The notes: generated by a model not told the origin, from the sequence alone. Shown: positions 1 through 6,650, counted from the first letter of the stretch. The stretch: 6,746 nucleotides of DNA from Bacteroidota bacterium (GCA_004356305.1 SMXJ01000134.1:1-6746); one strand, 5' to 3'. A program made the numbers and translations.

Positions 1-469
1 CAAAATCCACACCCAGTTGTGGCAACAGCGTATTATCCGGATTTGCAAAGTAAACATAGTTTGTCATCCCTGCGAAAAATGCCAATCGTGTTTTCAATAC
101 TACCGTTACCGTCCCCCCGCTAAAGTTGGGATCGTATTTTTGGTTATACGCATTATAAAATTCACGCAGGCTTGACAGTGTTAATTTCACGTTGTCGACC
201 GACATAGGATTGTCGGCAGTATGTGATAGCAGTACTTGCTTGTATTCTTGCTGGTAAGTTTTATCCTCTCGGGTGTTTGTAAGCTCGACAATTTCATTTC
301 CTTTTTGGGAAAAATAACGATATTCTCCATTGATTGTATTCCATAAAAGGGTGATTGATCCATCAACTTCGATCGCCAGAGAATAGGTCTTCCCATCGAC
401 CGTATAGTCCTTTTGGGCGAATAAACTAAGGGAACATGCAAAAGCAAGAAAAAATAATAGGCGTTTCAT
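1..469 (-). CDS. Secreted, possibly outer-membrane protein, 3' end missing
   Basis: The first 156 codons are visible, from ATG at 469-467 to the left edge; the stop lies outside the window. The N-terminus MKRLLFFLAFACSLSLFAQ is a clear signal peptide: basic start, hydrophobic core, and a probable type I cleavage site just after FAQ, near residues 19-20. The mature start (KDYTVDGKTYSLAIEVDG) and the following WNTINGEYRYFSQKGNEI resemble small beta-strand-rich flavobacterial exported proteins. Around residues 122-156, alternating polar and aromatic strands (VTVVLKTRLAFFAGMTNYVY) would suit the beginning of an outer-membrane beta-barrel. I do not recognise a named family with certainty, and the barrel idea is inference from a truncated protein. 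The gene begins 49 bp after the glycosyltransferase stop on the same strand, so it may be read from the same transcript or from its own promoter in that gap. No ribosome binding site stands out, as is usual in Bacteroidota. Confidence 0.8.
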   Translation of the reverse strand, partial: MKRLLFFLAFACSLSLFAQKDYTVDGKTYSLAIEVDGSITLLWNTINGEYRYFSQKGNEIVELTNTREDKTYQQEYKQVLLSHTADNPMSVDNVKLTLSSLREFYNAYNQKYDPNFSGGTVTVVLKTRLAFFAGMTNYVYFANPDNTLLPQLGVDF

Positions 470-518
470 AACATATTGATTTGGTAGAGCTAAAGGTAGA
501 AAAATTATTGAATACGGG

Positions 519-1643
519 TTATTTTTTGAATTTCCGTCCTTTCCACCGATAATTTCCCCAAAAACTTGCAAACACTACCCAAACGATAATAAATGGATAA
601 AGTAGGGCATTAATAAGGTATCCCGGAAGTGATATTTGGCTATTGAAAAAGCTCGCAATTGGGGTTAAAACCAGTAGGTCGGCAATAATTTTAAGAAATA
701 GGAAACCAACATACCACTTATAGTATTCTATATTGATAACAATACCCAGGATACACGCTAAAAACACCAAATTGACCAAAAACACCGAAATTCCTAATAA
801 TTTGGTTCCCCGGTTTTTTTGTTGAGATGCTTTGGAAGCCCAACGAACTCGTTGAGAAAGCACCCCATCCCAGGATTCTTCCGGCCTGGTGATTACCGCA
901 GCATCCTTGTTTTTAATATATTTTATGGTTTTTGGATACAATTCCCGTATTTTCTCCATCAAAAAGATATCATCTCCACTCGCGATATGGTCATTTCCTT
1001 TATAACCATTGACTGCATAAAACGCCTTTTTCGTATACCCCATATTAGCGCCGTTACAGAGTAAGGGTCTTTTCCAACCAAGTGCTCCCATGGTTACAGC
1101 CTGTAAACTCAATCCGTCCAGAAATTGAAAGTTTTTCAACAAGTTTTTGGAAGCAGGATAAACTACAGGGGCAAAAACCATTTTTGGTTGATTTTTCTGA
1201 ATGTACTGGTCGTATAACTGCAGCCATTTTCCGGGTAATTCACAATCGGCGTCGGTGGTAAGGATCCATTCGTATGTTGCTTCTGCAATAGCCGTAGTAA
1301 TTGCATCCTTCTTTGGGGAGGCCGAAGTTCTCTTATTCTGAATTAATTTTAGATCGCAATTATAGTCTTGTATATTATCACGAATAACCTTAAGAGATTC
1401 ATCTTCCGAAGCATCATTAACCAGGATAACTTCGAATAATTCGATGGGGTAGTCCAAGGCAGCGATGGATCGCAACAAACGGGGTATATTTTCAGCTTCA
1501 TTCCGAAATGGGACAATGACCGTGAACCTGGTTTTGGGAACAGCAGCAGAACCTCTAAAATAAGGCAATCTAAACATACCCGTACGTATCCATCCCAATG
1601 CTGCGAGATATAAGAAGAAGATTATGGTGAGAATATAGATCAT
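519..1643 (-). CDS. Membrane-anchored family 2 glycosyltransferase
   Basis: This 374-residue inverting glycosyltransferase has the GT-A fold and the motif set of processive, hyaluronan/cellulose-synthase-like GT2 enzymes. In order: an N-terminal membrane helix (1-18); VIVPFRNEAENIP from about 42; NDAS near 76-79; the nucleotide-sugar/metal motif DAD (131-133); GDD (223-225), which supplies the likely catalytic acid; and QRVRW (264-268), the QxxRW motif. Three more membrane helices follow (about 282-304, 308-329, 340-362) and then a basic tail (RWKGRKFKK). The catalytic domain therefore faces the cytoplasm at the inner membrane. I chose the ATG at 1643 because it overlaps the upstream stop as ATGA and places the membrane helix at the N-terminus. 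The frame stays open to an ATG at 1769, but that would add 42 residues overlapping the upstream gene. Acceptor and donor cannot be read from sequence; the upstream flippase-like protein suggests an envelope lipid-linked sugar. PilZ or other regulatory domains are absent. Confidence 0.9.
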   Translation of the reverse strand: MIYILTIIFFLYLAALGWIRTGMFRLPYFRGSAAVPKTRFTVIVPFRNEAENIPRLLRSIAALDYPIELFEVILVNDASEDESLKVIRDNIQDYNCDLKLIQNKRTSASPKKDAITTAIAEATYEWILTTDADCELPGKWLQLYDQYIQKNQPKMVFAPVVYPASKNLLKNFQFLDGLSLQAVTMGALGWKRPLLCNGANMGYTKKAFYAVNGYKGNDHIASGDDIFLMEKIRELYPKTIKYIKNKDAAVITRPEESWDGVLSQRVRWASKASQQKNRGTKLLGISVFLVNLVFLACILGIVINIEYYKWYVGFLFLKIIADLLVLTPIASFFNSQISLPGYLINALLYPFIIVWVVFASFWGNYRWKGRKFKK

Positions 1644-2581
1644 GTATGGCGATGAGTAACCACATAAAAACTTCCCCAAACGGCGGGGATCACAAAATTG
1701 AGTAACCACATGGCCAGTACGGTACAAAGGACAGGCCATTCCGGAATACCGGCCAAAGAAAACAACCAAACTGCAATTCCACCACGAATGACCACATCAA
1801 AAATAAAAATGGTAGGAATTACCGAAGCGAGTAAATACATGGTAAAGATGATCGGCATCGCCTCGTAGGTATTGATTTCGGCTCCGAAAAAGTTGAGTAA
1901 AAAGTAAAACGATGAACTGAATATAATATATCGAAGTAGCGCATATAGTATTGTTTTCACCTTTAACCCCATCGGTAAATTCTTGGTGTAGCGCAGGATC
2001 TTCCCAATCGAAAGGCCTTTTACTATCAACTCTTTTTCCTTAAAGATATAAGCTGTTATTCCGAAGAAAATAAGGGTTAAAATAATTAGTACACTATTGG
2101 TAATTGAAATTGATAAACCAAAATTATCCGCTACATAAACGAGTCCGTAAGACCCGAATATACAGGTGATACCCATTTGGGAAAAATTTGAGAAGAAATT
2201 CAATAATAGCACTTGCTTTCGTTTATCAGGAGCAAATAAGTAAGCTTTTGCACCATATTCGCCAATGCGATTCGGGGTAGCCAGAGAGACCGTTAATGCG
2301 GCTAAACTCTGCCGGGCTGCCGTTGCAAGAGACAGCTTCTTAACAGGGGAGATAACGGTTTGCCATTTTAAAATTTCGAAAAACCAATTGGCGGCCGCGA
2401 ATCCAAAAAAAAGAAGAATTAAAGTGCTTTGCCGGTTACGTATCGTTACTATAAATTCTGAAAAGGAAATCGACTCATTCTGTGCAATTTTCAGATAGAT
2501 ATATCCAAAAGTCCCCATAAGTATCAAAACCTTTAGGGCAATCAACCCATATTGCTTAGATTTGTAGGAAAGGGCTATCAT
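1640..2581 (-). CDS. Lysylphosphatidylglycerol synthase-type membrane protein (flippase-like domain only)
   Basis: This 313-residue polytopic inner-membrane protein matches the LPG_synthase_TM / UPF0104 family (PF03706). I see roughly eight hydrophobic segments: about 11-31, 52-72, 92-101, 125-148, 160-180, 210-231, 242-262 and 283-308. The family signature TPNRIGEYG (102-110) is present, along with a conserved IRGG (265-268). The family's membrane domain is the flippase part of MprF. The cytosolic aminoacyl-transferase domain that makes lysyl-phosphatidylglycerol is missing, so lysinylation should not be assigned. Stand-alone members commonly sit beside glycosyltransferases and are thought to help move or accommodate lipid-linked products. 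That fits the downstream GT2 gene, whose ATG overlaps this stop as ATGA, implying translational coupling. The start at 2581 is the most upstream possible, because an in-frame TAG lies nine bases before it. The C-terminus ends THRHT. The family assignment is firm; the biochemical role is inferred. Confidence 0.88.
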   Translation of the reverse strand: MIALSYKSKQYGLIALKVLILMGTFGYIYLKIAQNESISFSEFIVTIRNRQSTLILLFFGFAAANWFFEILKWQTVISPVKKLSLATAARQSLAALTVSLATPNRIGEYGAKAYLFAPDKRKQVLLLNFFSNFSQMGITCIFGSYGLVYVADNFGLSISITNSVLIILTLIFFGITAYIFKEKELIVKGLSIGKILRYTKNLPMGLKVKTILYALLRYIIFSSSFYFLLNFFGAEINTYEAMPIIFTMYLLASVIPTIFIFDVVIRGGIAVWLFSLAGIPEWPVLCTVLAMWLLNFVIPAVWGSFYVVTHRHT

Positions 2582-2676
2582 GGATAGCTAAATTACATAA
2601 TTCCCCCCGAACCTATTTTATCGGTCGGTTGGGTGGAATCTTAAATCGACATTTCTCATTTTGAAAGAATAGAAGT
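2582..2676. promoter_or_regulatory. Divergent intergenic region between the membrane-protein operon and ruvC
   Basis: This 95-bp spacer separates two outward-facing transcription units, so it should hold promoters for both. I looked for the Bacteroidota consensus (TTTG near -33 and TAnnTTTG near -7) on both strands and found no well-spaced pair. The nearest match on the minus strand is TAATTTAG, ending about six bases before the membrane-protein ATG, without a partner at the right distance. On the plus strand, TTTG at 2660-2663 lacks a proper downstream box. A GC-rich patch (CCCCCCGAACC, and TCGGTCGGTTGGG) lies in the middle. The promoter role is inferred from gene layout only. Confidence 0.4.
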
Positions 2677-3231
2677 TTGGAGCAGGAAAAAATCATATTA
2701 GGCATCGATCCCGGAACCACCATTATGGGTTTTGGGCTCATACAAGTGACGGGGAAACAAATGAAATTTCTTCAACTGAACGAACTAAAACTCTCTAAAT
2801 ATGATGACCACTATGTTCGATTAAAACTCATTTTCGAACGTACCATCGAACTGATAGATTCGTTTCATCCCGATGAAATAGCCATCGAGGCTCCATTTTT
2901 TGGAAAGAATGTACAATCCATGCTAAAATTAGGCCGAGCCCAGGGAGTCGCTATGGCTGCAGGCCTATCTCGTGAGATCCCCATCACCGAATATTCACCA
3001 AAAAAAATTAAAATGGCCATCACCGGTAACGGAAATGCCAGTAAGCATCAAGTCGCCAAAATGTTGCAAAGTACCTTAGGATTGAAAGAACTACCCAAAA
3101 ATCTGGATAGTACAGACGGATTGGCAGCTGCGGTGTGTCATTTTTATAATTCAGGGCGGGTGAGTGTCGGGGAAGGCTATAGTGGCTGGGAAGCTTTTGT
3201 AAAACAGAATGAAAAACGAGTAAGTAAATAA
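2677..3231 (+). CDS. ruvC: Crossover junction endodeoxyribonuclease RuvC
   Basis: RuvC is the dimeric, metal-dependent nuclease that resolves Holliday junctions, working with the RuvAB branch-migration motor in recombination and DNA repair. The 184-residue product has the RNase H-like fold signature. Its four catalytic acids are all visible: D11 in GIDPGTT, E71 in AIEAPFFGKN, and D144 and D147 in LDSTDGLAAAVCH. Their spacing agrees with E. coli RuvC (D7, E66, D138, D141). The conserved LKLGRAQGVAMAAG stretch and the ITEYSPKKIKMAITGNGNAS region are intact. The length is normal, with a short basic Bacteroidota-type tail. The start appears to be TTG at 2677: an in-frame TGA at 2662-2664 rules out anything further upstream, and the next in-frame ATG falls after the first catalytic residue. 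A weak purine-rich GAAAG (2663-2667) precedes it. hemW follows 23 bp downstream, so the two are probably co-transcribed. There is no ruvA or ruvB nearby. Confidence 0.97.
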   Translation: MEQEKIILGIDPGTTIMGFGLIQVTGKQMKFLQLNELKLSKYDDHYVRLKLIFERTIELIDSFHPDEIAIEAPFFGKNVQSMLKLGRAQGVAMAAGLSREIPITEYSPKKIKMAITGNGNASKHQVAKMLQSTLGLKELPKNLDSTDGLAAAVCHFYNSGRVSVGEGYSGWEAFVKQNEKRVSK

Positions 3232-3254
3232 TTCTGAATTCTGATATATAAAAA

Positions 3255-4436
3255 ATGTCCGGAATCTATATCCATATCCCTTTCTGTAAGCAAGCCTGCC
3301 ATTATTGCGATTTCCACTTTTCTACAACTCTTAAAAAAAAGGGAAAATTGGTGGATGCCTTATGCAAGGAATTAGTTCTACGGAAGGATGAGCCGATTGG
3401 TGAAGTGCAGACTATTTATTTTGGAGGGGGGACACCAAGCCTGCTTTCTTCGGAAGAATTGGAAAAACTATTTAAAACCATCTACTCGAATTATACTATT
3501 TCCGAGGCTCCCGAAATTACCCTCGAAGCAAACCCCGATGACTTGTCCACCGAAGCTTTAGCGAAGGGGGACCTGTCTGTTAAATCCATGAAGGAAGTTG
3601 GCATCAACCGCCTGAGTATTGGTATTCAATCATTTTTTGAAGAAGATTTAAAACTATTGAACCGTGTTCATTCCGTCGATGAAGCATTCGAATGTGTTGA
3701 AATGGCGAAAGAACATTTTGATAATATAAGTATCGATCTAATCTATGGCATCCCGGGCCTCAGTGATGTGCGTTGGTTAGAAAACGTTCATAAGGCTATC
3801 GCCATGGATATTCCTCATATCTCCTGCTATGCCTTAACTGTTGAACCTAAAACAGCATTAAAAGCCTTTATTGAAAAAGGAATTATCCCGGCCGTTGAAG
3901 ATGATGTGGCTCAAAACCAACACGAAATATTATTGAGGGAAACAGAAAAAGCAGGCTACGATAACTACGAATTTTCCAATTTCGGGAAGCCGGGGTTTTA
4001 TTCTCAAAACAATATGGGGTATTGGCAAGGGAAAACTTATTTAGGGATTGGTCCTTCAGCACATAGCTACGATGGTGACCAACGGAGTTGGAATATTGCG
4101 AATAATTCAAAATACATCGATGAAATTGAAGCTGGAATCCTGCCATCCGAACAGGAACGTCTCTCAAGCAAGGACAAATACAACGAATATGTGATGACGA
4201 GACTTCGCACCCAATGGGGAATTTCATTGGATGAGGTGCGTGATCTCTTCGGAAAAGAACGTCACGACTATATGTTGGAGCAGGCACAGCCCCATATCGA
4301 TACAGGTTATTTGGCCATTATCTCTTCGAGTGATTCTGCAAAAAAGAATAGTATCGAGCAGCTGATCGTCACAAAAAAAGGTAAGTTTTTAAGTGATGGG
4401 ATCGCGTCCGATCTTTTTCTGATCGAGCCGGCTTAA
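3255..4436 (+). CDS. hemW: Radical SAM heme chaperone HemW
   Basis: HemW is a cytosolic radical SAM protein that binds heme and delivers it to target enzymes. Older annotations call it oxygen-independent coproporphyrinogen III oxidase-like, but it is distinct from HemN. The 393-residue product opens with IYIHIPFCKQACHYCDF, which carries the [4Fe-4S] cluster motif CxxxCxxC (C11, C15, C18). The SAM-binding GGGTPSLL follows (58-64), then EANPDD (91-96), NRLSIGIQSF (118-127), DLIYGIPG (161-168) and the HemW C-terminal domain (YEFSNFGKPG, 238-247; GIGPSAHSY, 264-272; KGKFLSDGIASDLFLI near the end). Two stretches look longer than in relatives I know: AKGDLSV (103-109) and a polar loop at about 357-369 in the final beta-hairpin. 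The second is encoded by DNA resembling the repeat just after the gene. The ATG at 3255 is well placed for the motif. The gene follows ruvC by 23 bp, which suggests a bicistronic unit. Confidence 0.96.
   Translation: MSGIYIHIPFCKQACHYCDFHFSTTLKKKGKLVDALCKELVLRKDEPIGEVQTIYFGGGTPSLLSSEELEKLFKTIYSNYTISEAPEITLEANPDDLSTEALAKGDLSVKSMKEVGINRLSIGIQSFFEEDLKLLNRVHSVDEAFECVEMAKEHFDNISIDLIYGIPGLSDVRWLENVHKAIAMDIPHISCYALTVEPKTALKAFIEKGIIPAVEDDVAQNQHEILLRETEKAGYDNYEFSNFGKPGFYSQNNMGYWQGKTYLGIGPSAHSYDGDQRSWNIANNSKYIDEIEAGILPSEQERLSSKDKYNEYVMTRLRTQWGISLDEVRDLFGKERHDYMLEQAQPHIDTGYLAIISSSDSAKKNSIEQLIVTKKGKFLSDGIASDLFLIEPA
4325..4358 (+). repeat. Repeat-like segment inside hemW, echoing the downstream intergenic repeat
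   Basis: TTCGAGTGATTCTG at 4325-4338 is identical to 4447-4460 in the spacer after the gene. A second shared motif, GTATCGAG, follows at 4351-4358; its spacer counterpart is at 4487-4494. The order of the two motifs is conserved, but the distance between them is shorter here (26 versus 40 bp). The segment encodes a Ser/Asp/Lys-rich loop (SSSDSAKKNSIEQ) in the last beta-hairpin of HemW, where I would expect only a short turn. The shared bases are plain to see; the reading that a repeat entered the gene in frame is inference. Confidence 0.4.
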
Positions 4437-4446
4437 CAAATGTCAG

Positions 4447-4535
4447 TTCGAGTGATTCTGAATCGATGCGAATCGAGACTGAATTGTATCGAGAACCCAA
4501 TAAATGAAAAGCGTGAAAAACTTCTCGATACAATT
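4447..4535. repeat. Intergenic palindromic repeat-like element after hemW
   Basis: The spacer between hemW and the next gene contains a structured block rich in CGAG/TCGA words. It begins with TTCGAGTGATTCTG and continues through two AATCGA copies ten bases apart (4461-4466 and 4471-4476). It ends in a perfect 14-bp inverted repeat, AATTGTATCGAGAA at 4482-4495 against TTCTCGATACAATT at 4522-4535, around a 26-base loop. Intergenic repeats with TTCTCGATAC or TATCGAGAA ends recur, to my knowledge, in flavobacterial genomes, so this is probably one copy of a dispersed family. The copy number in this genome cannot be judged from one window. Confidence 0.6.
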
Positions 4536-4537
4536 TT
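4482..4537 (+). terminator. Possible transcription terminator hairpin after hemW
   Basis: A perfect 14-bp stem (4482-4495 with 4522-4535) begins 46 bases after the hemW stop and could end the ruvC-hemW transcript. Against this, the stem is AT-rich, the loop is 26 bases long, and the T-run is only TTTT and partly inside the stem. An ordinary intrinsic terminator would be tighter. The hairpin might instead be only a structural part of the repeat, or an mRNA 3'-end stabiliser. Confidence 0.3.
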
Positions 4538-4600
4538 CAAATGCGCCGTCTCAATTTGAATTTCACTCTAAGAGATAATTGTTTATTGTATATTTCAATT

Positions 4601-5353
4601 GTGAAATTCATCGTCCAAATAAAAAACCAAAAGTATACCGTCGATCGATCTAAGCCATTGGATATTTCCATCCCGTTGAAGGCCTCCGGTAATAACTTAG
4701 GCGCCTGGAATTTGGGCAAACCTACTATCGAGCCCGTTAAAATGGACGATTGGGTGGGGAGTGTGAAAAAAGGGGCTTCGGTTAATTTTAATAATATTTC
4801 CTTCAATCCGCATGCCCATGGCACCCATACCGAGTGTGTGGGTCATATCTCAGAAGAATTTTATTCTGTAAATAAGAGCTTGAGACAATTTTTCTATTTG
4901 TCTGAAGTAATTTCGGTAACTCCTCAAAAGACGGGCAATGATATGGTAATATTAGCTTCAGAAGTTGAAAGACTGTTAGAAGGAAAGCAGCCTGAGGCAT
5001 TGGTCATAAGGACCCTTCCCAATACTTCGGATAAAAAGACAATGCAATACTCCAACACCAACTGGCCTTATCTGGAAAAGGCCGCCGCCGAATACATAAG
5101 AGATTTAGGAGTGTCTCATTTATTGATCGACCTACCTTCGGTTGACAAAGAAAAGGACGATGGAAAACTATTCGCGCACAGAGCCTTTTGGAACTTTCCG
5201 GATGCGACCCGATTCGAAGCCACCATCACTGAATTTATATATGTTCCGAACCACATTGATGATGGGAGTTATTTGCTCGATCTTCAAATAGCACCTTTTG
5301 AAAATGATGCGACGCCCAGCAAACCGATCCTTTATAAATTTTTAGAATTATGA
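4601..5353 (+). CDS. Cyclase-family metal-dependent hydrolase (kynurenine formamidase-like fold)
   Basis: The product belongs to the cyclase family (PF04199), which contains kynurenine formamidase and related metal-dependent amide or ester hydrolases. From the GTG start it has 250 residues. The metal-site region is NPHAHGTHTECVGH (from about 69), with H71, H76, E78 and H82 as likely ligands or catalytic residues; classical members have HxGTHxD, so the Glu replaces the usual Asp. Downstream, IDLPSVDKEKDDGKLFAHRAFW (split over about 176-197) carries the conserved DxPSxD and a second His region. YLLDLQIAPF near the end is typical of this Bacteroidota subgroup. The frame is open from ATG 4541, but those 20 extra residues are unlike the family, and the first of them begin right next to the hairpin. 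Starting at GTG 4601 gives the expected short strand before DRSKPLDISIP. The stop overlaps the next ATG (ATGA). No kynurenine-pathway gene is nearby, so the substrate is unknown. Confidence 0.87.
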   Translation: MKFIVQIKNQKYTVDRSKPLDISIPLKASGNNLGAWNLGKPTIEPVKMDDWVGSVKKGASVNFNNISFNPHAHGTHTECVGHISEEFYSVNKSLRQFFYLSEVISVTPQKTGNDMVILASEVERLLEGKQPEALVIRTLPNTSDKKTMQYSNTNWPYLEKAAAEYIRDLGVSHLLIDLPSVDKEKDDGKLFAHRAFWNFPDATRFEATITEFIYVPNHIDDGSYLLDLQIAPFENDATPSKPILYKFLEL

Positions 5354-5703
5354 AAACTATCTTAAAAATTGAAGAGTTAGCACAATTCGTATTGGGAATT
5401 ATGTTGTTTACGACATTGGATTTCAAATGGTGGGTATTCCCCGCTTTATTATTGACTCCGGATATAGGAATGTTGGGTTATTTAGTGAATACGAAGACCG
5501 GAGCCTTTTTCTACAACCTATTTCATCATAAAGCGATCGCAATTGCAATTTTGATTTTGGGTTACTTTTATTTAGGAGAAACGGTTACACTTATCGGATT
5601 GATATTGTTTTCACATGCCGCATTTGATCGTATTTTTGGTTATGGCTTAAAGTATTCCGATAGTTTTAGGCATACGCACTTGGGAAAAATTGGTAAGGAT
5701 TGA
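5350..5703 (+). CDS. DUF4260 family small membrane protein
   Basis: This 117-residue integral membrane protein matches DUF4260 (PF14079), a family of unknown function. Hydrophobic segments lie at about 9-22, 27-36, 61-75 and 78-91. The recognisable conserved positions are LLTPDIGMLGY (34-44), GAFFYNLFHH (51-60), SHAAFDRIFGYGLKY (88-102) and the C-terminal THLGKIGKD. Conserved charged and polar residues next to the membrane (D38, H59, H60, H89, D93, R94, H110) look more like a binding or catalytic site than a simple anchor, but that is inference. Its ATG overlaps the cyclase stop by 4 bp, so translation is probably coupled. The length and both ends fit the family, and nothing appears truncated. 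No signal peptide is separable from the first helix. Confidence 0.88.
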   Translation: MKTILKIEELAQFVLGIMLFTTLDFKWWVFPALLLTPDIGMLGYLVNTKTGAFFYNLFHHKAIAIAILILGYFYLGETVTLIGLILFSHAAFDRIFGYGLKYSDSFRHTHLGKIGKD

Positions 5704-5710
5704 CGTGATT

Positions 5711-6649
5711 ATGAATAGGAATTATTACTACATATTGATGCTTTCATTTTTTTTATCCGGTTTTTTAATGGGTCAGGATTATGAAAGAATTGATGCGACC
5801 ATAGAATTGTATCCGACGAATTTTTCGTCTGCAGAGGAGCTTTCAAAATTGATCTCCCGTGATTTCACTTCCGAAGAAGAAAAAGTGCGCGCTATCTATA
5901 CATGGATCATAAGAAATGTAGCCTATGACCCGGATGAGTATAAACAATTCAATTATAATTTTAAAAACTATCGGGAACGAAACGCAAAGGAGGAAATAAC
6001 CCGTAAAAAAGTGATCCAAAGAACCTTGAAAAAGGGCATCGCGGTATGTGAAGGATATGCCATGCTCTTTGAGCGATTGTGTGAGTTGCAGAGTATTTCG
6101 AACTATTTGGTGCGGGGGGATATTAAATCCAATTTTAACGATATTGGCCGTCCGTTCAAGAAAGTTCATATGTGGAATGTCGCGATGATAGATGGGCAAA
6201 CTTTTCTCTTTGATGCTACCTGGGGTGCGGGAAAATACGATGGAAAATTTATCAGGGAACCGTCCTATTTTTACTATAAGACTCCCCCAGAACAACTCAT
6301 CAAAACACACTATCCTCATTTGCAGGAAGATACTTTTTTAACCGAAATATTCACACGCGAAGACTTTGTTGCGATACCACTTTTAATAAATGAGAATTTG
6401 CTTTTAAGTGATATCGAATCTCCTTCTCTCGGAGTTATTTCTTCTTCGGATGAGGATGGGATGATAAATTTCAGAATCAGAAACATCGTTCCTTCTACCA
6501 TATCGTATTCCTTCGGAAATGAAAAAAAAGCGATCACCTTTTCAGAAATTGATGGAGGAATTCAATTTTCAGTTCCTATAGTATTGGGAAAAGAAAACCT
6601 GTTGATTTATTTTGATGATGAGCCTGCTTTGGGCTATAAAGTGAAATGA
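5711..6649 (+). CDS. Exported transglutaminase-like (papain-fold) protein
   Basis: This 312-residue protein has a signal peptide (MNRNYYYILMLSFFLSGFLMGQ, in two parts: basic start, hydrophobic core, cleavage near Gln22) and then a transglutaminase-core domain (PF01841-like). The papain-like triad is complete: C113 in GIAVCEGYA, H153 in VHMWNVAMIDG and D168 in FLFDATWGAG. The helix RAIYTWIIRNVAYD (about 61-74) before the active site is also typical. After about residue 190 comes a beta-rich C-terminal part (NFRIRNIVPSTISYSFGN and on) of unknown role. Bacterial members act as cysteine proteases or amidases or as transamidases; sequence alone does not say which. The location is periplasmic or cell-surface. 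The gene starts 7 bp after the DUF4260 stop. A GTG at 5705 in the same frame is an alternative start two codons upstream, and TTG 5690 is possible but would overlap DUF4260. MmcQ follows after 1 bp. Confidence 0.88.
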   Translation: MNRNYYYILMLSFFLSGFLMGQDYERIDATIELYPTNFSSAEELSKLISRDFTSEEEKVRAIYTWIIRNVAYDPDEYKQFNYNFKNYRERNAKEEITRKKVIQRTLKKGIAVCEGYAMLFERLCELQSISNYLVRGDIKSNFNDIGRPFKKVHMWNVAMIDGQTFLFDATWGAGKYDGKFIREPSYFYYKTPPEQLIKTHYPHLQEDTFLTEIFTREDFVAIPLLINENLLLSDIESPSLGVISSSDEDGMINFRIRNIVPSTISYSFGNEKKAITFSEIDGGIQFSVPIVLGKENLLIYFDDEPALGYKVK

Positions 6650-6650
6650 C

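Noticed and set aside
187..447. Open reading frame of 86 codons on the minus strand
   Set aside because: It lies in another frame over the secreted-protein gene, whose frame has a signal peptide and stays open to the window edge. This one shows no recognisable protein features.
491..498. TACCTTTA (minus strand) as a promoter box for the secreted-protein gene
   Set aside because: It resembles TAnnTTTG, but no TTTG lies at the required distance upstream. The 49-bp gap is also short enough for read-through from the glycosyltransferase gene.
1644..1769. 42-codon upstream extension of the glycosyltransferase
   Set aside because: It lies wholly within the upstream gene's C-terminus, lacks family similarity, and would bury the N-terminal membrane anchor. 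The ATGA overlap at 1640-1643 is the better start.
3883..4287. Antisense open frame of 134 codons within hemW
   Set aside because: The sense strand here encodes the conserved HemW C-terminal region. The antisense translation is Cys/His/Pro-rich without any domain, as shadow frames usually are.
4589..4596. TATATTTC as a Bacteroidota -7 promoter box for the cyclase gene
   Set aside because: It matches TAnnTTTG at all but the last base, but the nearest upstream TTTG (4555-4558) is about 30 bases away rather than about 20, and transcription would begin at or inside the GTG start.
4541..4600. ATG start and 20-residue extension of the cyclase gene
   Set aside because: The residues are unlike the family and start five bases after the repeat hairpin. 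GTG 4601 gives the expected N-terminus, though the ATG cannot be fully excluded.
5843..6319. Antisense open frame of 158 codons under the transglutaminase gene
   Set aside because: The sense frame contains the whole Cys-His-Asp triad region. The antisense frame has no start context and no recognisable motif.
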